A stretch of 64,000 bases of DNA from Mucilaginibacter gossypii (GCF_900100945.1 NZ_FNCG01000013.1:62001-126000); one strand, 5' to 3'; shown: positions 35,149 through 43,244, numbered from the stretch's first letter. Notes: generated from the letters alone by a model not told the origin. Translations and numbers: made by a program.

Positions 35149-35658
35149 ATGAAATATTTTATTGTGGGCTTTATGGGGTGTGGCAAAACAACCTGGAGCC
35201 GCAAACTGGCCGCCAAATGGGGCTATGAATTTATTGATCTTGACCATGTGCTCGAAGCCAAAGCAGGCATGAGCATAGCCGAATATTTTTCCTCATTTGG
35301 TGAAGATGCATTCCGTAAGCTGGAATCGCAGGTATTGAAAGAAACTGAATATGCCGAAAATACGGTGGTATCAACCGGTGGAGGATTGCCCTGTTTTTTT
35401 GATAACATGGATTGGATGAATGCCAACGGTAAAACCCTCTACATAAAACTATCTCCCAAAACCTTGGCCGACAGGCTGGAGAACAGCAAAACAATACGTC
35501 CGGTATTGCAAGGGAAAAAAGGTGATGAACTGATTGAATTTATAACAGGCAAACTGGCCGAACGCGAAGGCTTTTATCTGCAGGCAACAAATATTGTTGA
35601 AGGGATTGATATGTCGGTTGAGAAGCTGGAAGAGGCGTTGGGGGTTACGGCCACTTAG
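35149..35658 (+). CDS. aroK: shikimate kinase
   Basis: A 169-residue kinase that phosphorylates shikimate in the chorismate pathway. The P-loop is GFMGCGKTT (7-15), the shikimate-binding FIDLDHVLE (D30, D32) follows, and STGGGLPCF is the Walker B-like loop. It is the last gene of the DUF1599 to permease operon. Its last 14 bp overlap the 3' end of the convergent toxin gene. Confidence 0.93.
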   Translation: MKYFIVGFMGCGKTTWSRKLAAKWGYEFIDLDHVLEAKAGMSIAEYFSSFGEDAFRKLESQVLKETEYAENTVVSTGGGLPCFFDNMDWMNANGKTLYIKLSPKTLADRLENSKTIRPVLQGKKGDELIEFITGKLAEREGFYLQATNIVEGIDMSVEKLEEALGVTAT

Positions 35659-35950
35659 AAGTACTAATCCTATTATCCAATATTGCCACAATAGAAATTT
35701 TGTACTTGCTTGTGGTATAGAAAACAGAGAGCTGTTTACTTAAAACAGCTCTGTGCACCTTTTTATTAATTGAACTTTTAGGATATAATTCTGGAAAAGT
35801 TAGAATTACGCTTTCAAAAATCTCAAGGAGATGAAAAAATTTGTCAACTTCCCGTTGAGTGAATTTATATAATAGGTAATTTTTGATGGCCTCTGCATCT
35901 GATATTGAGCGATTCGTATAGTTGATACGGACTAACTGGTCTTTACCCAT
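35645..35950 (-). CDS. RelE/ParE-type toxin
   Basis: A 101-residue protein that fits the RelE/ParE fold: an N-terminal strand and helices (DAEAIKNYLLYKFTQREVDKFFHLL), then FPELYPKS, VHRAVLSKQLSVFYTTS and a final strand ISIVAILDNR. Members either cleave ribosome-bound mRNA or inhibit gyrase; which applies is not clear. The start overlaps the antitoxin stop by 8 bp. The 3' end runs 14 bp into aroK. Confidence 0.78.
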   Translation of the reverse strand: MGKDQLVRINYTNRSISDAEAIKNYLLYKFTQREVDKFFHLLEIFESVILTFPELYPKSSINKKVHRAVLSKQLSVFYTTSKYKISIVAILDNRISTSKWP

Positions 35951-36179
35951 TTTTTAATCTATTCCAAAACTCTGCGGAGGAAATAGTTCTTCCCTGTTCA
36001 GCATCATCAACACCTTCATTTATATGCGTTCTTTGTGCCTCAGACAAATTTTCCCACCAATCCCCCTCAGATTTTGAACTCCTTATACTATCCAAAAAGG
36101 CAAGCAGATTTGAGTCAGAAAGCTGCTCAATCCATGCAATCAGGTTTGATTTGGTTTGTTTTATTTCAGCTATTGACAT
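35943..36179 (-). CDS. antitoxin of the RelE/ParE pair
   Basis: A 78-residue acidic protein whose C-terminus (INEGVDDAEQGRTISSAEFWNRLKNG in the last 26 residues) is the typical toxin-binding tail of addiction-module components. The N-terminal half is helical and Leu-rich (IEQLSDSNLLAFLDSI). It precedes and overlaps the toxin gene, as expected for an antitoxin-first module. Confidence 0.78.
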   Translation of the reverse strand: MSIAEIKQTKSNLIAWIEQLSDSNLLAFLDSIRSSKSEGDWWENLSEAQRTHINEGVDDAEQGRTISSAEFWNRLKNG

Positions 36180-36209
36180 GTTTTTAGATTATAAACAAAT
36201 TTAATAATC

Positions 36210-36722
36210 TTACCTCAAATAAACCGCATCCTCTTCGCCATCTTCTTCATCAAGCACTACATCAACATGTTCTTTAATAACGGTTGAAAGGGCCACACCG
36301 GCAAAATCCGTAGTGATAGGGAAGCTTTTATGATTACGGTCAACCAATACCGCGGTACGAAGTTTCTTGAGCGGAACATCTAAAAACACACCAAAGCCAT
36401 AAGCAAGGGTTTTACCGCTGTTTAGTACATCATCAACCAGTATCACTACTTTATTGCTGCATTCCTCAACCTCAAAATCAATATTAGCGCTCAGGCTGCT
36501 GCTTTGTTTTTCGAGCTCGATGGTGATGATACGGCTTTTGAAAGGCGCAATACCGTCAAGTATGGTTTTCAGGCGTTCGGCAATGTGGTTACCGCGTGGC
36601 AGAATACCGGCTATCAGTATTTCATTCTCGTCAAAATTATCCTCCAGTATCTGGTAGGCCATCCTGTCGAGCTTTTGCTGGATCTGTTGCTTATTTAGTA
36701 TGAGAAGCTTTTTTTCAGGCAT
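36210..36722 (-). CDS. phosphoribosyltransferase (PyrR-like)
   Basis: Starting at the ATG at 36722 it has 170 residues; an ATG at 36734 adds four. The PRPP-binding loop VVILVDDVLNSGKTLAYG is diagnostic of type I phosphoribosyltransferases, and the N-terminal helices plus the VLVDRNHKSFP and FAGVALST blocks resemble PyrR/uracil phosphoribosyltransferases. It may salvage a base or act as an RNA-binding regulator of pyr genes; no pyr gene is nearby, so the enzyme role seems likelier. Confidence 0.83.
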   Translation of the reverse strand: MPEKKLLILNKQQIQQKLDRMAYQILEDNFDENEILIAGILPRGNHIAERLKTILDGIAPFKSRIITIELEKQSSSLSANIDFEVEECSNKVVILVDDVLNSGKTLAYGFGVFLDVPLKKLRTAVLVDRNHKSFPITTDFAGVALSTVIKEHVDVVLDEEDGEEDAVYLR

Positions 36723-36853
36723 TTTTATCAGCATTATTTATTGCTCTTTTTAAAGGAGCTTTTATGCGGAAGCAGGATTTAACTAAAATAGTCCATTCCA
36801 TATTGCGTCTTCGGGAGAAGGGGCCGCACGTCTCAAATTTATATAAATAAAAC

Positions 36854-37249
36854 TTACTTAGCGTAAGGGAAAAACACAAAGTTTGCGCCTTCGGGAACCA
36901 CTACAAATACGCACATAAATTGGTACGGATCTTTGTAGCTGTTAATAAAGCGTTCTTTCAGTACAGGCTTTATAACGTCTCGTTCTACAAATTCTTCCAA
37001 TGTAGAAGCATGAATGCTCCATTCCGAGTTTAAATCATGACGATCAAGGATTAATTCGCCTAAACTAAGTTCGTGCTGATGAGCTATAAAAATAGGGTAG
37101 GAAGAAAGACCTTCGTTCATGATCTCCTCAGATACCTCTTTAATTGACTCGTTAAAATATTTTAGGTCGCGCTCCAAACTTATCAGTGGACTATCGGCCG
37201 CCGGTTTGTTGCGTTCATTTCCTTCGTTAAGCAGTTCTTCAGGGTTCAT
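36854..37249 (-). CDS. conserved hypothetical protein
   Basis: A 131-residue soluble protein with no signal peptide or membrane segment. It is acidic at the N-terminus, has a helical middle (YFNESIKEVSEEIMNEG) and ends in hydrophobic strands (YQFMCVFVVVPEGANFVFFPYAK). No function is recognised. A microsatellite-like repeat begins 15 bp upstream of its start (37264-37314). Confidence 0.72.
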   Translation of the reverse strand: MNPEELLNEGNERNKPAADSPLISLERDLKYFNESIKEVSEEIMNEGLSSYPIFIAHQHELSLGELILDRHDLNSEWSIHASTLEEFVERDVIKPVLKERFINSYKDPYQFMCVFVVVPEGANFVFFPYAK

Positions 37250-37263
37250 GACCGTTGATTTTT

Positions 37264-37314
37264 TTGATTACGCTGATTACGCTGATTTCGTTGATTTTTT
37301 TAGGGGATTACACC
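37264..37314. repeat. GATTACGCTGATT-type short tandem repeat
   Basis: Four imperfect tandem copies of a 9-10-bp unit (GATTACGCT, GATTACGCT, GATTTCGTT, GATTTTTTT) in the leader of the hypothetical gene, followed by AGGGGATTACACCGG. It is a common intergenic filler in this lineage. Confidence 0.6.
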
Positions 37315-37373
37315 GGTTTTTTGATTAAGATTCAATTATCCGCAAGCCGATAACTATGAACCTCAACCATGAA

Positions 37374-38783
37374 CTATATGCTTCTCAAAACAAGCAACAC
37401 CACGTTCTCTACGTGCTGGGTATGCGGAAACATATCTACCGGCTGAATTTTAACCGTATCATATTTTTCTTTTAGCACCAGCAAGTCACGGGCCTGGGTG
37501 GCGGCATTGCAGCTTACATAAACAATTTTAGGGGCTTCAATTTCCATTAAGCGGGCTACTACATCAGGGTGCATGCCTGCACGTGGTGGGTCGGTAATGA
37601 TCACATCCGGTTTGCCATGCTCAGCTACGAAATCGGCCACCAATACATCTTTCATATCACCCGCATAAAACTTGGTGTTGGTGATATTGTTAATGGCCGA
37701 ATTTACCTTAGCATCTTCAATAGCAGTTGGTACATACTCAACACCAACAACTTCACGCACGTGACCGGCAACAAAGTTGGCAATGGTGCCGGCGCCCGTG
37801 TAAAGGTCATAAACCAGTTCATCGCCTTTAAAACCCGCAAAATCGCGGGTTATTTCATACAGACGGAGTGCCTGTACAGAGTTGGTCTGGTAAAATGACT
37901 TAGGCCCTATACGGAACTTGATGCCATTCATTTCCTCGTGGATATATTCGGGGCCTTTAAAGGCTACAACATCCTGGTCAAAAATAGTATCGTTCTTTTT
38001 CTGATTTACGATATATAACAATGAAGTTATTTCCGGGAAACGAGCGTCAATATGGCTCATCAGGTTATCGATCTCGCTTTGTTCCGCGTAAGCGAAAACC
38101 ACAATAACCATGATCTCACCGGTTGATGAGGTGCGTACAACCAAATTGCGGAGCATACCGCTGTGATTACGCAGATCGTAATACGTATAACCCTGTTGAA
38201 TGGTAAAATCACGGATCTCGTTACGCAGACTGTTGGAGGGCTCGGCCTGCAGATAGCAATGGTTTACATCTAATATTTTATCAAATCTGCCTGGAATGTG
38301 GAAACCGAGGGCATTCATATTCAGTGTGCCATCTTCTTTGTTTTCGCCGTCGTAAAGCCAGCGTTTGTTGGAGAATGTAAATTCAAGTTTGTTGCGGTAA
38401 TACCTGTCGGCAGGAGATGGGACGATAGGCATTATGCCATCAACGTTGATCTTGGCCAGGCGACTTAAAGCATCGCCAACCGATTTTTGTTTGAATTTAA
38501 GCTGAGCCTCATAGGTCATGTGCTGCCATTTGCAGCCACCACAGGTGCCAAAGTGCTCACAGAAAGGAGTAGTGCGGTATTCAGAAGCTTGTTTTAATTC
38601 GGTGATCTTGCCTTCGCCGAAGTTTTTCTTACTCCGGTACACTTGTACATCGGCAATGTCGCCGGGTACGGCTTTATCTACGAAAAGAACAAAATCATCT
38701 GCCTTGCCTACACCTTTGCCTTCTTCGGCAATATCAATGATCTGTACGTTTTCAAAAAACTTTGGTTTGTTAGCTTTACTCAT
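37374..38783 (-). CDS. rlmD: 23S rRNA (uracil-5-)-methyltransferase RlmD-type
   Basis: A 469-residue SAM-dependent RNA methyltransferase. It has an N-terminal TRAM domain (1-60), Fe-S cluster cysteines C75, C81, C84 (CEHFGTCGGCKW) plus one in NHCYLQ, the SAM-binding YDLYTGAGTIANF, TDPPRAGMHP and the catalytic VSCNAATQARDL. Among TrmA/RlmC/RlmD paralogues the TRAM plus Fe-S arrangement fits RlmD, but Bacteroidota often carry one or two such enzymes and the target base is an inference. Confidence 0.9.
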   Translation of the reverse strand: MSKANKPKFFENVQIIDIAEEGKGVGKADDFVLFVDKAVPGDIADVQVYRSKKNFGEGKITELKQASEYRTTPFCEHFGTCGGCKWQHMTYEAQLKFKQKSVGDALSRLAKINVDGIMPIVPSPADRYYRNKLEFTFSNKRWLYDGENKEDGTLNMNALGFHIPGRFDKILDVNHCYLQAEPSNSLRNEIRDFTIQQGYTYYDLRNHSGMLRNLVVRTSSTGEIMVIVVFAYAEQSEIDNLMSHIDARFPEITSLLYIVNQKKNDTIFDQDVVAFKGPEYIHEEMNGIKFRIGPKSFYQTNSVQALRLYEITRDFAGFKGDELVYDLYTGAGTIANFVAGHVREVVGVEYVPTAIEDAKVNSAINNITNTKFYAGDMKDVLVADFVAEHGKPDVIITDPPRAGMHPDVVARLMEIEAPKIVYVSCNAATQARDLLVLKEKYDTVKIQPVDMFPHTQHVENVVLLVLRSI

Positions 38784-38887
38784 CAGGCTGCAAAGTTAAC
38801 CCTATTTATTTAATCCTGAAAATGGGAGGAGAGGGACAAAAGAAAGCCGGTCGCCTTTAAAAGACGTTACGATCTTAAGCAGGATTT

Positions 38888-38998
38888 CTAAGCAAATAAA
38901 CTTAGCAGATAGTTAACCATATTATCGTCAACGGTAATATCTTCTATCTCAAATTGCTCATCAATCAGGTCTGAAAGTTCTGTTAGTTCGCGGCTCAT
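38888..38998 (-). CDS. candidate 36-residue acidic small protein
   Basis: An ATG at 38998 opens 36 codons to a TAG at 38888. The product is rich in Glu, Asp and Leu (starts MSRELTELSDLIDEQF, ends YLLSLFA), with no signal peptide. A perfect 13-bp palindrome ends 6 bp upstream of the start codon. The gap 38784-39117 holds no other gene. It could be a true small protein, or a decayed start of a larger gene such as a regulator; nothing identifies its function. Confidence 0.35.
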   Translation of the reverse strand: MSRELTELSDLIDEQFEIEDITVDDNMVNYLLSLFA

Positions 38999-39004
38999 AA
39001 AATA

Positions 39005-39034
39005 AAAAATTACTATGCTAACATAGTAATTTTT
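39005..39034. promoter_or_regulatory. perfect palindrome, operator or bidirectional hairpin
   Basis: AAAAATTACTATG and CATAGTAATTTTT are exact inverted repeats with a 4-bp CTAA loop. The position, 7-36 bp upstream of the small ORF at 38998, fits an operator over its promoter or a hairpin in its leader. AT-richness and flanking T-runs also permit a weak terminator. Confidence 0.55.
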
Positions 39035-39070
39035 AAACTAAAAACCAAATCGGTATAGGGTTTAATTTAT

Positions 39071-39103
39071 AATCAACAAAGATTTCATAAATCTTTGTTG
39101 ATT
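39071..39103 (-). terminator. perfect hairpin 3' of creD
   Basis: A 15-bp perfect stem AATCAACAAAGATTT / AAATCTTTGTTGATT with a 3-nt loop begins 14 bp after the creD stop. The following tract is AT-rich (ATAAATTAAA) rather than a pure U-tract, so it may terminate or only protect the 3' end. Confidence 0.55.
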
Positions 39104-39117
39104 GGTATATGCAATGC

Positions 39118-40452
39118 TTAATTTTTATCCCAGTTTATCTTGCGCGAAAAGTACATCAACACCGCTATAATGATAAACAGCGCGATACTACCAACCATTA
39201 AGGCAAGATCTTCCAGTTGAATGATCACAAAGATGAAGGCATAAAAGACAGCCAAAATAAAGGCGAACAGTAACGCCGCCTTGCCGTTTTTGAGCAGGGA
39301 TGATATAAATACGGATATAAGTGCTATGGTTGACACAGAAGCAATTAGATAAGCCATGTTGTAGCCAACCTGCTCTGAAAACGATAATAGCAACGTATAA
39401 TAAATAACCATAGCCGCACCAATCAGTATGTAATTGAACATATGTATCGGTTGCTTGCGGATAACCTCGGTTAAAAACAAGGAGATAAAGGTGAGCAGGA
39501 TAATGAATATCGCATACTTACTGGTACGCATGGTTTTCTGATACTGGTCAACCGGGAGACGGAGTTTTACCCCAAAGGTGGCATCTTTAAGTTTTTTGTC
39601 GTTATCCAACGTTTTTTCCTGACCGGTCCACTGTTGTGGGAATGGCCGGTTATAATACATCATACGCCAGCTGGCGCTAAAGCCGCTGGTATCAACTTTA
39701 GCGTCATCGGGGAGGAAATTGCCATCAAAGCTCGGGCTGCTCCAGTTGCTATTTACCCGCACATCGGTAGTTTTACCCATTTGTAAAAAGCTCAATCCTT
39801 CACTGCCTTTCAAATCAAGCGTGAAATCAAATGGAATTTCGTTATTGTTTATTGCTGAAAGATCAACACCGGCTTGCAAACCATTGCCAAATACGGATTC
39901 AAATGACGGTTCGGCGCCAAGTATGGGTTGAGTTGTTTTTATAACCGGGTTGCTTTTCAAACCTTTCAGGTCGCTCACACTAAATTCAAATCTTGCTTTG
40001 TTTAAAAGGAGCTGGTTTATATTTATACCGAGTGAGGAGAGATCAAGCCTGGCAAAATTACCGCTTACTTTTACCTGCGTATTGTATACCGCCACGTCAA
40101 AAATGCCCCGGTGCCTAAGCTGTGTTGTAAGGCCTGCCTTAATGTGAAGGTTGTCGGGCAAAATGTACAGGTTTTCTATAGGCGCCTGCTTAGCGGTGTC
40201 GGGCATATTTATTCCTTTTTTATAAGGGATAACCAATATTGGACCTTTAATGATCTGACTGGCCGACCAGCTATCTGATACCTCTTTGGCCGTTTCACCC
40301 TGTCTGGCTGCACGTTCGGTTACCAGGTTTTGGACGAAGGCTGATGGAATTAAGAGTAAAAGCGCCAATAGCCCGATAAAGATCAATTTAAATGTTGCCG
40401 ACTCCCTGAGCCAGCCCAATGTTGTTTGTTTTGGTGATTGTTCCTCTATCAT
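39118..40452 (-). CDS. creD: CreD-family inner-membrane cell envelope protein
   Basis: A 444-residue protein with one N-terminal helix (about 18-45), a large periplasmic part (about 45-300, including GPILVIPYKKG and a WMMYYNRPFPQQW-like block) and five or six C-terminal helices. This is the CreD layout. In enterobacteria CreD is linked to envelope stress and beta-lactam response; in Bacteroidota its role is little known. The usual companion winged-helix regulator is not adjacent. The promoter carries two identical 22-bp dyads (40467-40488 and 40540-40561). Confidence 0.9.
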   Translation of the reverse strand: MIEEQSPKQTTLGWLRESATFKLIFIGLLALLLLIPSAFVQNLVTERAARQGETAKEVSDSWSASQIIKGPILVIPYKKGINMPDTAKQAPIENLYILPDNLHIKAGLTTQLRHRGIFDVAVYNTQVKVSGNFARLDLSSLGININQLLLNKARFEFSVSDLKGLKSNPVIKTTQPILGAEPSFESVFGNGLQAGVDLSAINNNEIPFDFTLDLKGSEGLSFLQMGKTTDVRVNSNWSSPSFDGNFLPDDAKVDTSGFSASWRMMYYNRPFPQQWTGQEKTLDNDKKLKDATFGVKLRLPVDQYQKTMRTSKYAIFIILLTFISLFLTEVIRKQPIHMFNYILIGAAMVIYYTLLLSFSEQVGYNMAYLIASVSTIALISVFISSLLKNGKAALLFAFILAVFYAFIFVIIQLEDLALMVGSIALFIIIAVLMYFSRKINWDKN

Positions 40453-40466
40453 GATTGTTTAGATAT

Positions 40467-40561
40467 AAAGTACTTTGTATTTCAAAGTGTATAATTAAAA
40501 AGAAGGGGCTCGTTGTTAAACCCAAGACAAATATAGCGTAAAGTACTTTGTATTTCAAAGT
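40467..40561 (-). promoter_or_regulatory. twin operators upstream of creD
   Basis: Two identical 22-bp copies, 40467-40488 and 40540-40561, each contain the dyad ACTTTG(5)CAAAGT. Their starts are 73 bp apart, close to seven helical turns, so both would face the same side of DNA. The first lies 15 bp from the creD ATG. A repressor or activator dimer at each site is inferred. Confidence 0.7.
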
Positions 40562-40634
40562 AAAAAATAGAAATTTTTACTCAAATAGTCAAAAACTGTT
40601 TAAAGGCCGGTCAGATAGCTATCAAATAAATTCA

Positions 40635-40760
40635 TTGCCGTTGACTTTAGTCGACGGAATTATTGCGAAAGACAGAAGGCTTTAGCCGAAATACACCTTG
40701 GATTTGGGCTGAAGCCCGGCTATTTACTCCTTTAATCCGTTGACTTTAGTCAACGGCAAT
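40635..40760. repeat. 126-bp palindromic intergenic repeat (CCGTTGACTTTAGTC family)
   Basis: The outer arms ATTGCCGTTGACT and AGTCAACGGCAAT are exact inverted repeats. Each arm forms its own hairpin (40638-40657 and 40737-40756), with inner GGCTTTAGCC and GGGCTGAAGCCC palindromes. There is no coding frame and no transposase nearby. Together with the operators it fills the gene-free gap 40453-40802. Confidence 0.8.
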
Positions 40761-40802
40761 AAGTAGGTCGTTCTTTAGGTAGTTTTTAATTGAAAGGTAT
40801 TC

Positions 40803-41384
40803 TTAAACCGAAACCGCAGCCTTAACCAGATAAGGTAGGATCTCTTTCTGAAAAGAAACAAAATTCTTGCGCACGTCCGAATCACTTACCGAAGTAAAGG
40901 CAAAGCTAAACACGATGCTTTTGCTGCACTTGATCAGGAAGCGTAAGCGCTGCTGATAAGTTTCGTGCTTGCGGATACCTGGCAATTGGATAAACGATGC
41001 CATAAGCAATTCTTCCAGCTCATTAGAGAGATTTTTTAAAAAATCCTGCGAATTGGTTGACTCGCGGATAAAGTCCCAGCCAATAAACTCGTTACAAACG
41101 GTGTAGGAGAGGCGGCAGGTTTTCATGATGAGGTTGTTGAGATAAACCTCTTCATCAATATCATTCCAATTGCTTTGTACCAGGTCGTCAACACTGGCTT
41201 TGATGTAGTCCATCAGCAGTACGTGCAATACGGCCTCTTTGCTATCGAAGTATTTATAGATGGTTGCCTTGGCAATTTTTGCCTTTTTGGCAATCTCGTT
41301 AACACTGGTTTTATGGTACCCGAATTTGCGGAAAAGTTCCTGTGCCGCCCGCTTAATACTATCTTTTATTTTGTCGGCTTCCAT
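40803..41384 (-). CDS. TetR/AcrR-family transcriptional regulator
   Basis: A 193-residue regulator with an N-terminal helix-turn-helix at about 25-58 (VNEIAKKAKIAKATIYKYFDSKEA) and a helical ligand-binding C-terminal domain. The ligand and targets are unknown. Its ATG shares one base with the stop of the lipoprotein gene, so pheS, the lipoprotein and this gene form one transcript. The creD operators lie downstream of it and are candidate targets, though their dyad is shorter than many TetR sites. Confidence 0.9.
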   Translation of the reverse strand: MEADKIKDSIKRAAQELFRKFGYHKTSVNEIAKKAKIAKATIYKYFDSKEAVLHVLLMDYIKASVDDLVQSNWNDIDEEVYLNNLIMKTCRLSYTVCNEFIGWDFIRESTNSQDFLKNLSNELEELLMASFIQLPGIRKHETYQQRLRFLIKCSKSIVFSFAFTSVSDSDVRKNFVSFQKEILPYLVKAAVSV

Positions 41385-41797
41385 TAATTAGTTACTTGAA
41401 TTTCAAACTGGGTAACAGCTACCCTATAGGTTCTTAATGCCTTTGTTGCCGGGGCTTTTACCGGAGTGCCATCTTCCAGGCTAAACTTTGAACCGCTGCA
41501 GGGATCGGTTACCGTAAAGCCTGTATTGTCAATTGTTACGGCGCATTTTTTTTCGGGCTGATAGCTGCTACACCGGTCGTAGGCCGCATAAGTGCCGTTC
41601 ACTTTACGGTAAATGATCAATCCGGACACACCATAACCATTAATGGCCACCGCGCCGCCCGCAACGTTAAGGGGGCTCAATGCCGGTGTGCCCAACGCGG
41701 CCTGGAAATTAACAGGTACGCTCGGTACATTATCGGTTGCTTTTCCGCACGAAAAGCAACCGATAACTACCAATAATATTATAGTGAGTTTCCTCAT
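41384..41797 (-). CDS. Rieske-like lipoprotein lacking cluster ligands
   Basis: A 137-residue lipoprotein with a lipobox ending in C17 (VIGCFSCGK gives two possible Cys, C14 and C17). The rest follows a Rieske [2Fe-2S] fold: YAAYDRCSSYQPEKKC where C-x-H is expected, then DPCSGSKFSLEDG where C-x2-H-G is expected, and a closing ATKALRTYRV. Both cluster histidines are replaced by Ser, so it should not bind a Rieske centre, although four Cys remain in the loops. It overlaps pheS by 4 bp and the TetR gene by 1 bp. Confidence 0.75.
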   Translation of the reverse strand: MRKLTIILLVVIGCFSCGKATDNVPSVPVNFQAALGTPALSPLNVAGGAVAINGYGVSGLIIYRKVNGTYAAYDRCSSYQPEKKCAVTIDNTGFTVTDPCSGSKFSLEDGTPVKAPATKALRTYRVAVTQFEIQVTN

Positions 41798-42828
41798 AAA
41801 ATTTCAGTTTGGAACTGTTTAAGGAAACGTACGTCGTTTTCTGAAAACAGGCGCAGGTCGCGGATCACGTATTTTAGGTTGGCAATACGCTCCATACCCA
41901 TACCAAAGGCAAAACCTGTATATTTTTTACTGTCGATACCGCAGTTTTCCAAAACGTTAGGATCAACCATGCCGCAGCCTAAAATCTCTACCCAACCGCT
42001 GTGTTTACACATGTTACAACCGGCACCACCGCAAATGGTACACGAAATATCCATTTCGGCAGATGGCTCGGTGAACGGGAAGTATGACGGACGGAAGCGT
42101 ACCCTTGTACCTTCGCCATAAAGCTCCTGTACAAAGTGATAAAGCGTTTGTTTCAGATCAGAGAAAGATACATTCTCATCAACATACAAACCTTCAACCT
42201 GGTGGAAAAAGCAATGTGCACGAGCTGAAATTGCCTCGTTACGGTAAACCCTGCCCGGCATAATTGCACGGAACGGTGGTTTGCCGGCTTCCATCATCCG
42301 TACCTGTACCGATGAGGTGTGGGTACGCAGCGCAATATCATCTTTACCGTTATTCTTTTTAATAAAGAAGGTATCCTGCATGTCACGTGCCGGGTGCTCT
42401 TCCGGGAAGTTCAGGGCCGAGAAGTTATGCCAGTCGTCTTCAATTTCAGGGCCTTCGGCAACAACGAAACCTAAGCGCTTAAAGATATCGATGATCTCGT
42501 TACGCACCAATGATAACGGATGGCGTGAGCCAACAGTAAAGCCATCGCCGGGTAAAGTAAGATCGATTTCGGATTTCGAATTTTGGACGTCGGATGTTAA
42601 ATTTTCCTTCAGTTCGTTATACTTAGCCTCGGCCAGTTGTTTAAACTCGTTAAGTACCTTGCCGAAAGTGCGTTTTTCTTCCGGACTAACGCTTTTAAAC
42701 TGCTCAAAAAGGTCTTTAATAATACCCTTGGTGCCTAAAAATTTAATACGGAACGCCTCCAGTTCATCAGCATTAGCTGGCGAAAAAGCATTGATCTCGG
42801 CGGTATATTGGTCTATCTGAGCTTGCAT
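41794..42828 (-). CDS. pheS: phenylalanyl-tRNA synthetase alpha subunit
   Basis: A 344-residue class II synthetase subunit with an N-terminal coiled-coil arm and the catalytic core: SLVRNEIIDIFKRLGF, HPARDMQDTFF, HTSSVQVR, RVYRNEAISARAHCFFHQVEG, MDISCTICGGAGCNMC and FGMGMERIANLKY. It acts with PheT, which is not adjacent. The linker at residues about 74-88 is encoded by a stretch resembling lineage intergenic repeats (GATTTCGAATTTTGG on the plus strand). It is first in an operon with the lipoprotein and TetR genes. Confidence 0.96.
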   Translation of the reverse strand: MQAQIDQYTAEINAFSPANADELEAFRIKFLGTKGIIKDLFEQFKSVSPEEKRTFGKVLNEFKQLAEAKYNELKENLTSDVQNSKSEIDLTLPGDGFTVGSRHPLSLVRNEIIDIFKRLGFVVAEGPEIEDDWHNFSALNFPEEHPARDMQDTFFIKKNNGKDDIALRTHTSSVQVRMMEAGKPPFRAIMPGRVYRNEAISARAHCFFHQVEGLYVDENVSFSDLKQTLYHFVQELYGEGTRVRFRPSYFPFTEPSAEMDISCTICGGAGCNMCKHSGWVEILGCGMVDPNVLENCGIDSKKYTGFAFGMGMERIANLKYVIRDLRLFSENDVRFLKQFQTEIL

Positions 42829-43244
42829 TATAATGTGTTTAAAAATTGTTCGGCCGTTAAAACCGGTATGGTTGAGTTTTTATAGTCTTTTATATTTCGG
42901 GTGATGATGGCGTCGCAATTATGTTTTTGGGCAATGTGAAATTGGATGGCATCTTCAAAATCTGTGATATCACTTAATATTGCTGTTTCTATTGCATCGA
43001 ATTCGAAAGGCAACACTTTTGCAGAATTAAACAGATTCTTTAAATTCTCCTTGGCTTTCAATATCCCAACCTGTTTCCTCAACACGTAAACTATGTTTGC
43101 TATTACCAATGAGGAGGTTCGCAATTCGATGTTTCTTTTTATGCACTCAATTAGCAGTATCTGAGTGTGGAAGAAAAAGGGATCCCTTTTTAAAAACATG
43201 TCCAGTAAAACATCGCTATCCAGAAAGGGGCGTTTATATGCCAT
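42828..43244 (-). CDS. PIN-domain toxin (VapC-like ribonuclease)
   Basis: A 138-residue PIN protein: acidic residues D9 and D11 in FLDSDVLLDMFLKR, a central helical region, the Glu/Asp in DFEDAIQFHIAQ and the C-terminal DAIITRNIKDYKN. These are the four acidic positions of the RNase site. By family it cleaves tRNA or rRNA and is held inactive by the upstream gene product. It overlaps the antitoxin gene by 11 bp and touches pheS by one base. Confidence 0.85.
   Translation of the reverse strand: MAYKRPFLDSDVLLDMFLKRDPFFFHTQILLIECIKRNIELRTSSLVIANIVYVLRKQVGILKAKENLKNLFNSAKVLPFEFDAIETAILSDITDFEDAIQFHIAQKHNCDAIITRNIKDYKNSTIPVLTAEQFLNTL

Noticed and set aside
42281..42820. 179-codon plus-strand frame inside pheS
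   Set aside because: Antisense shadow of a highly conserved synthetase gene.
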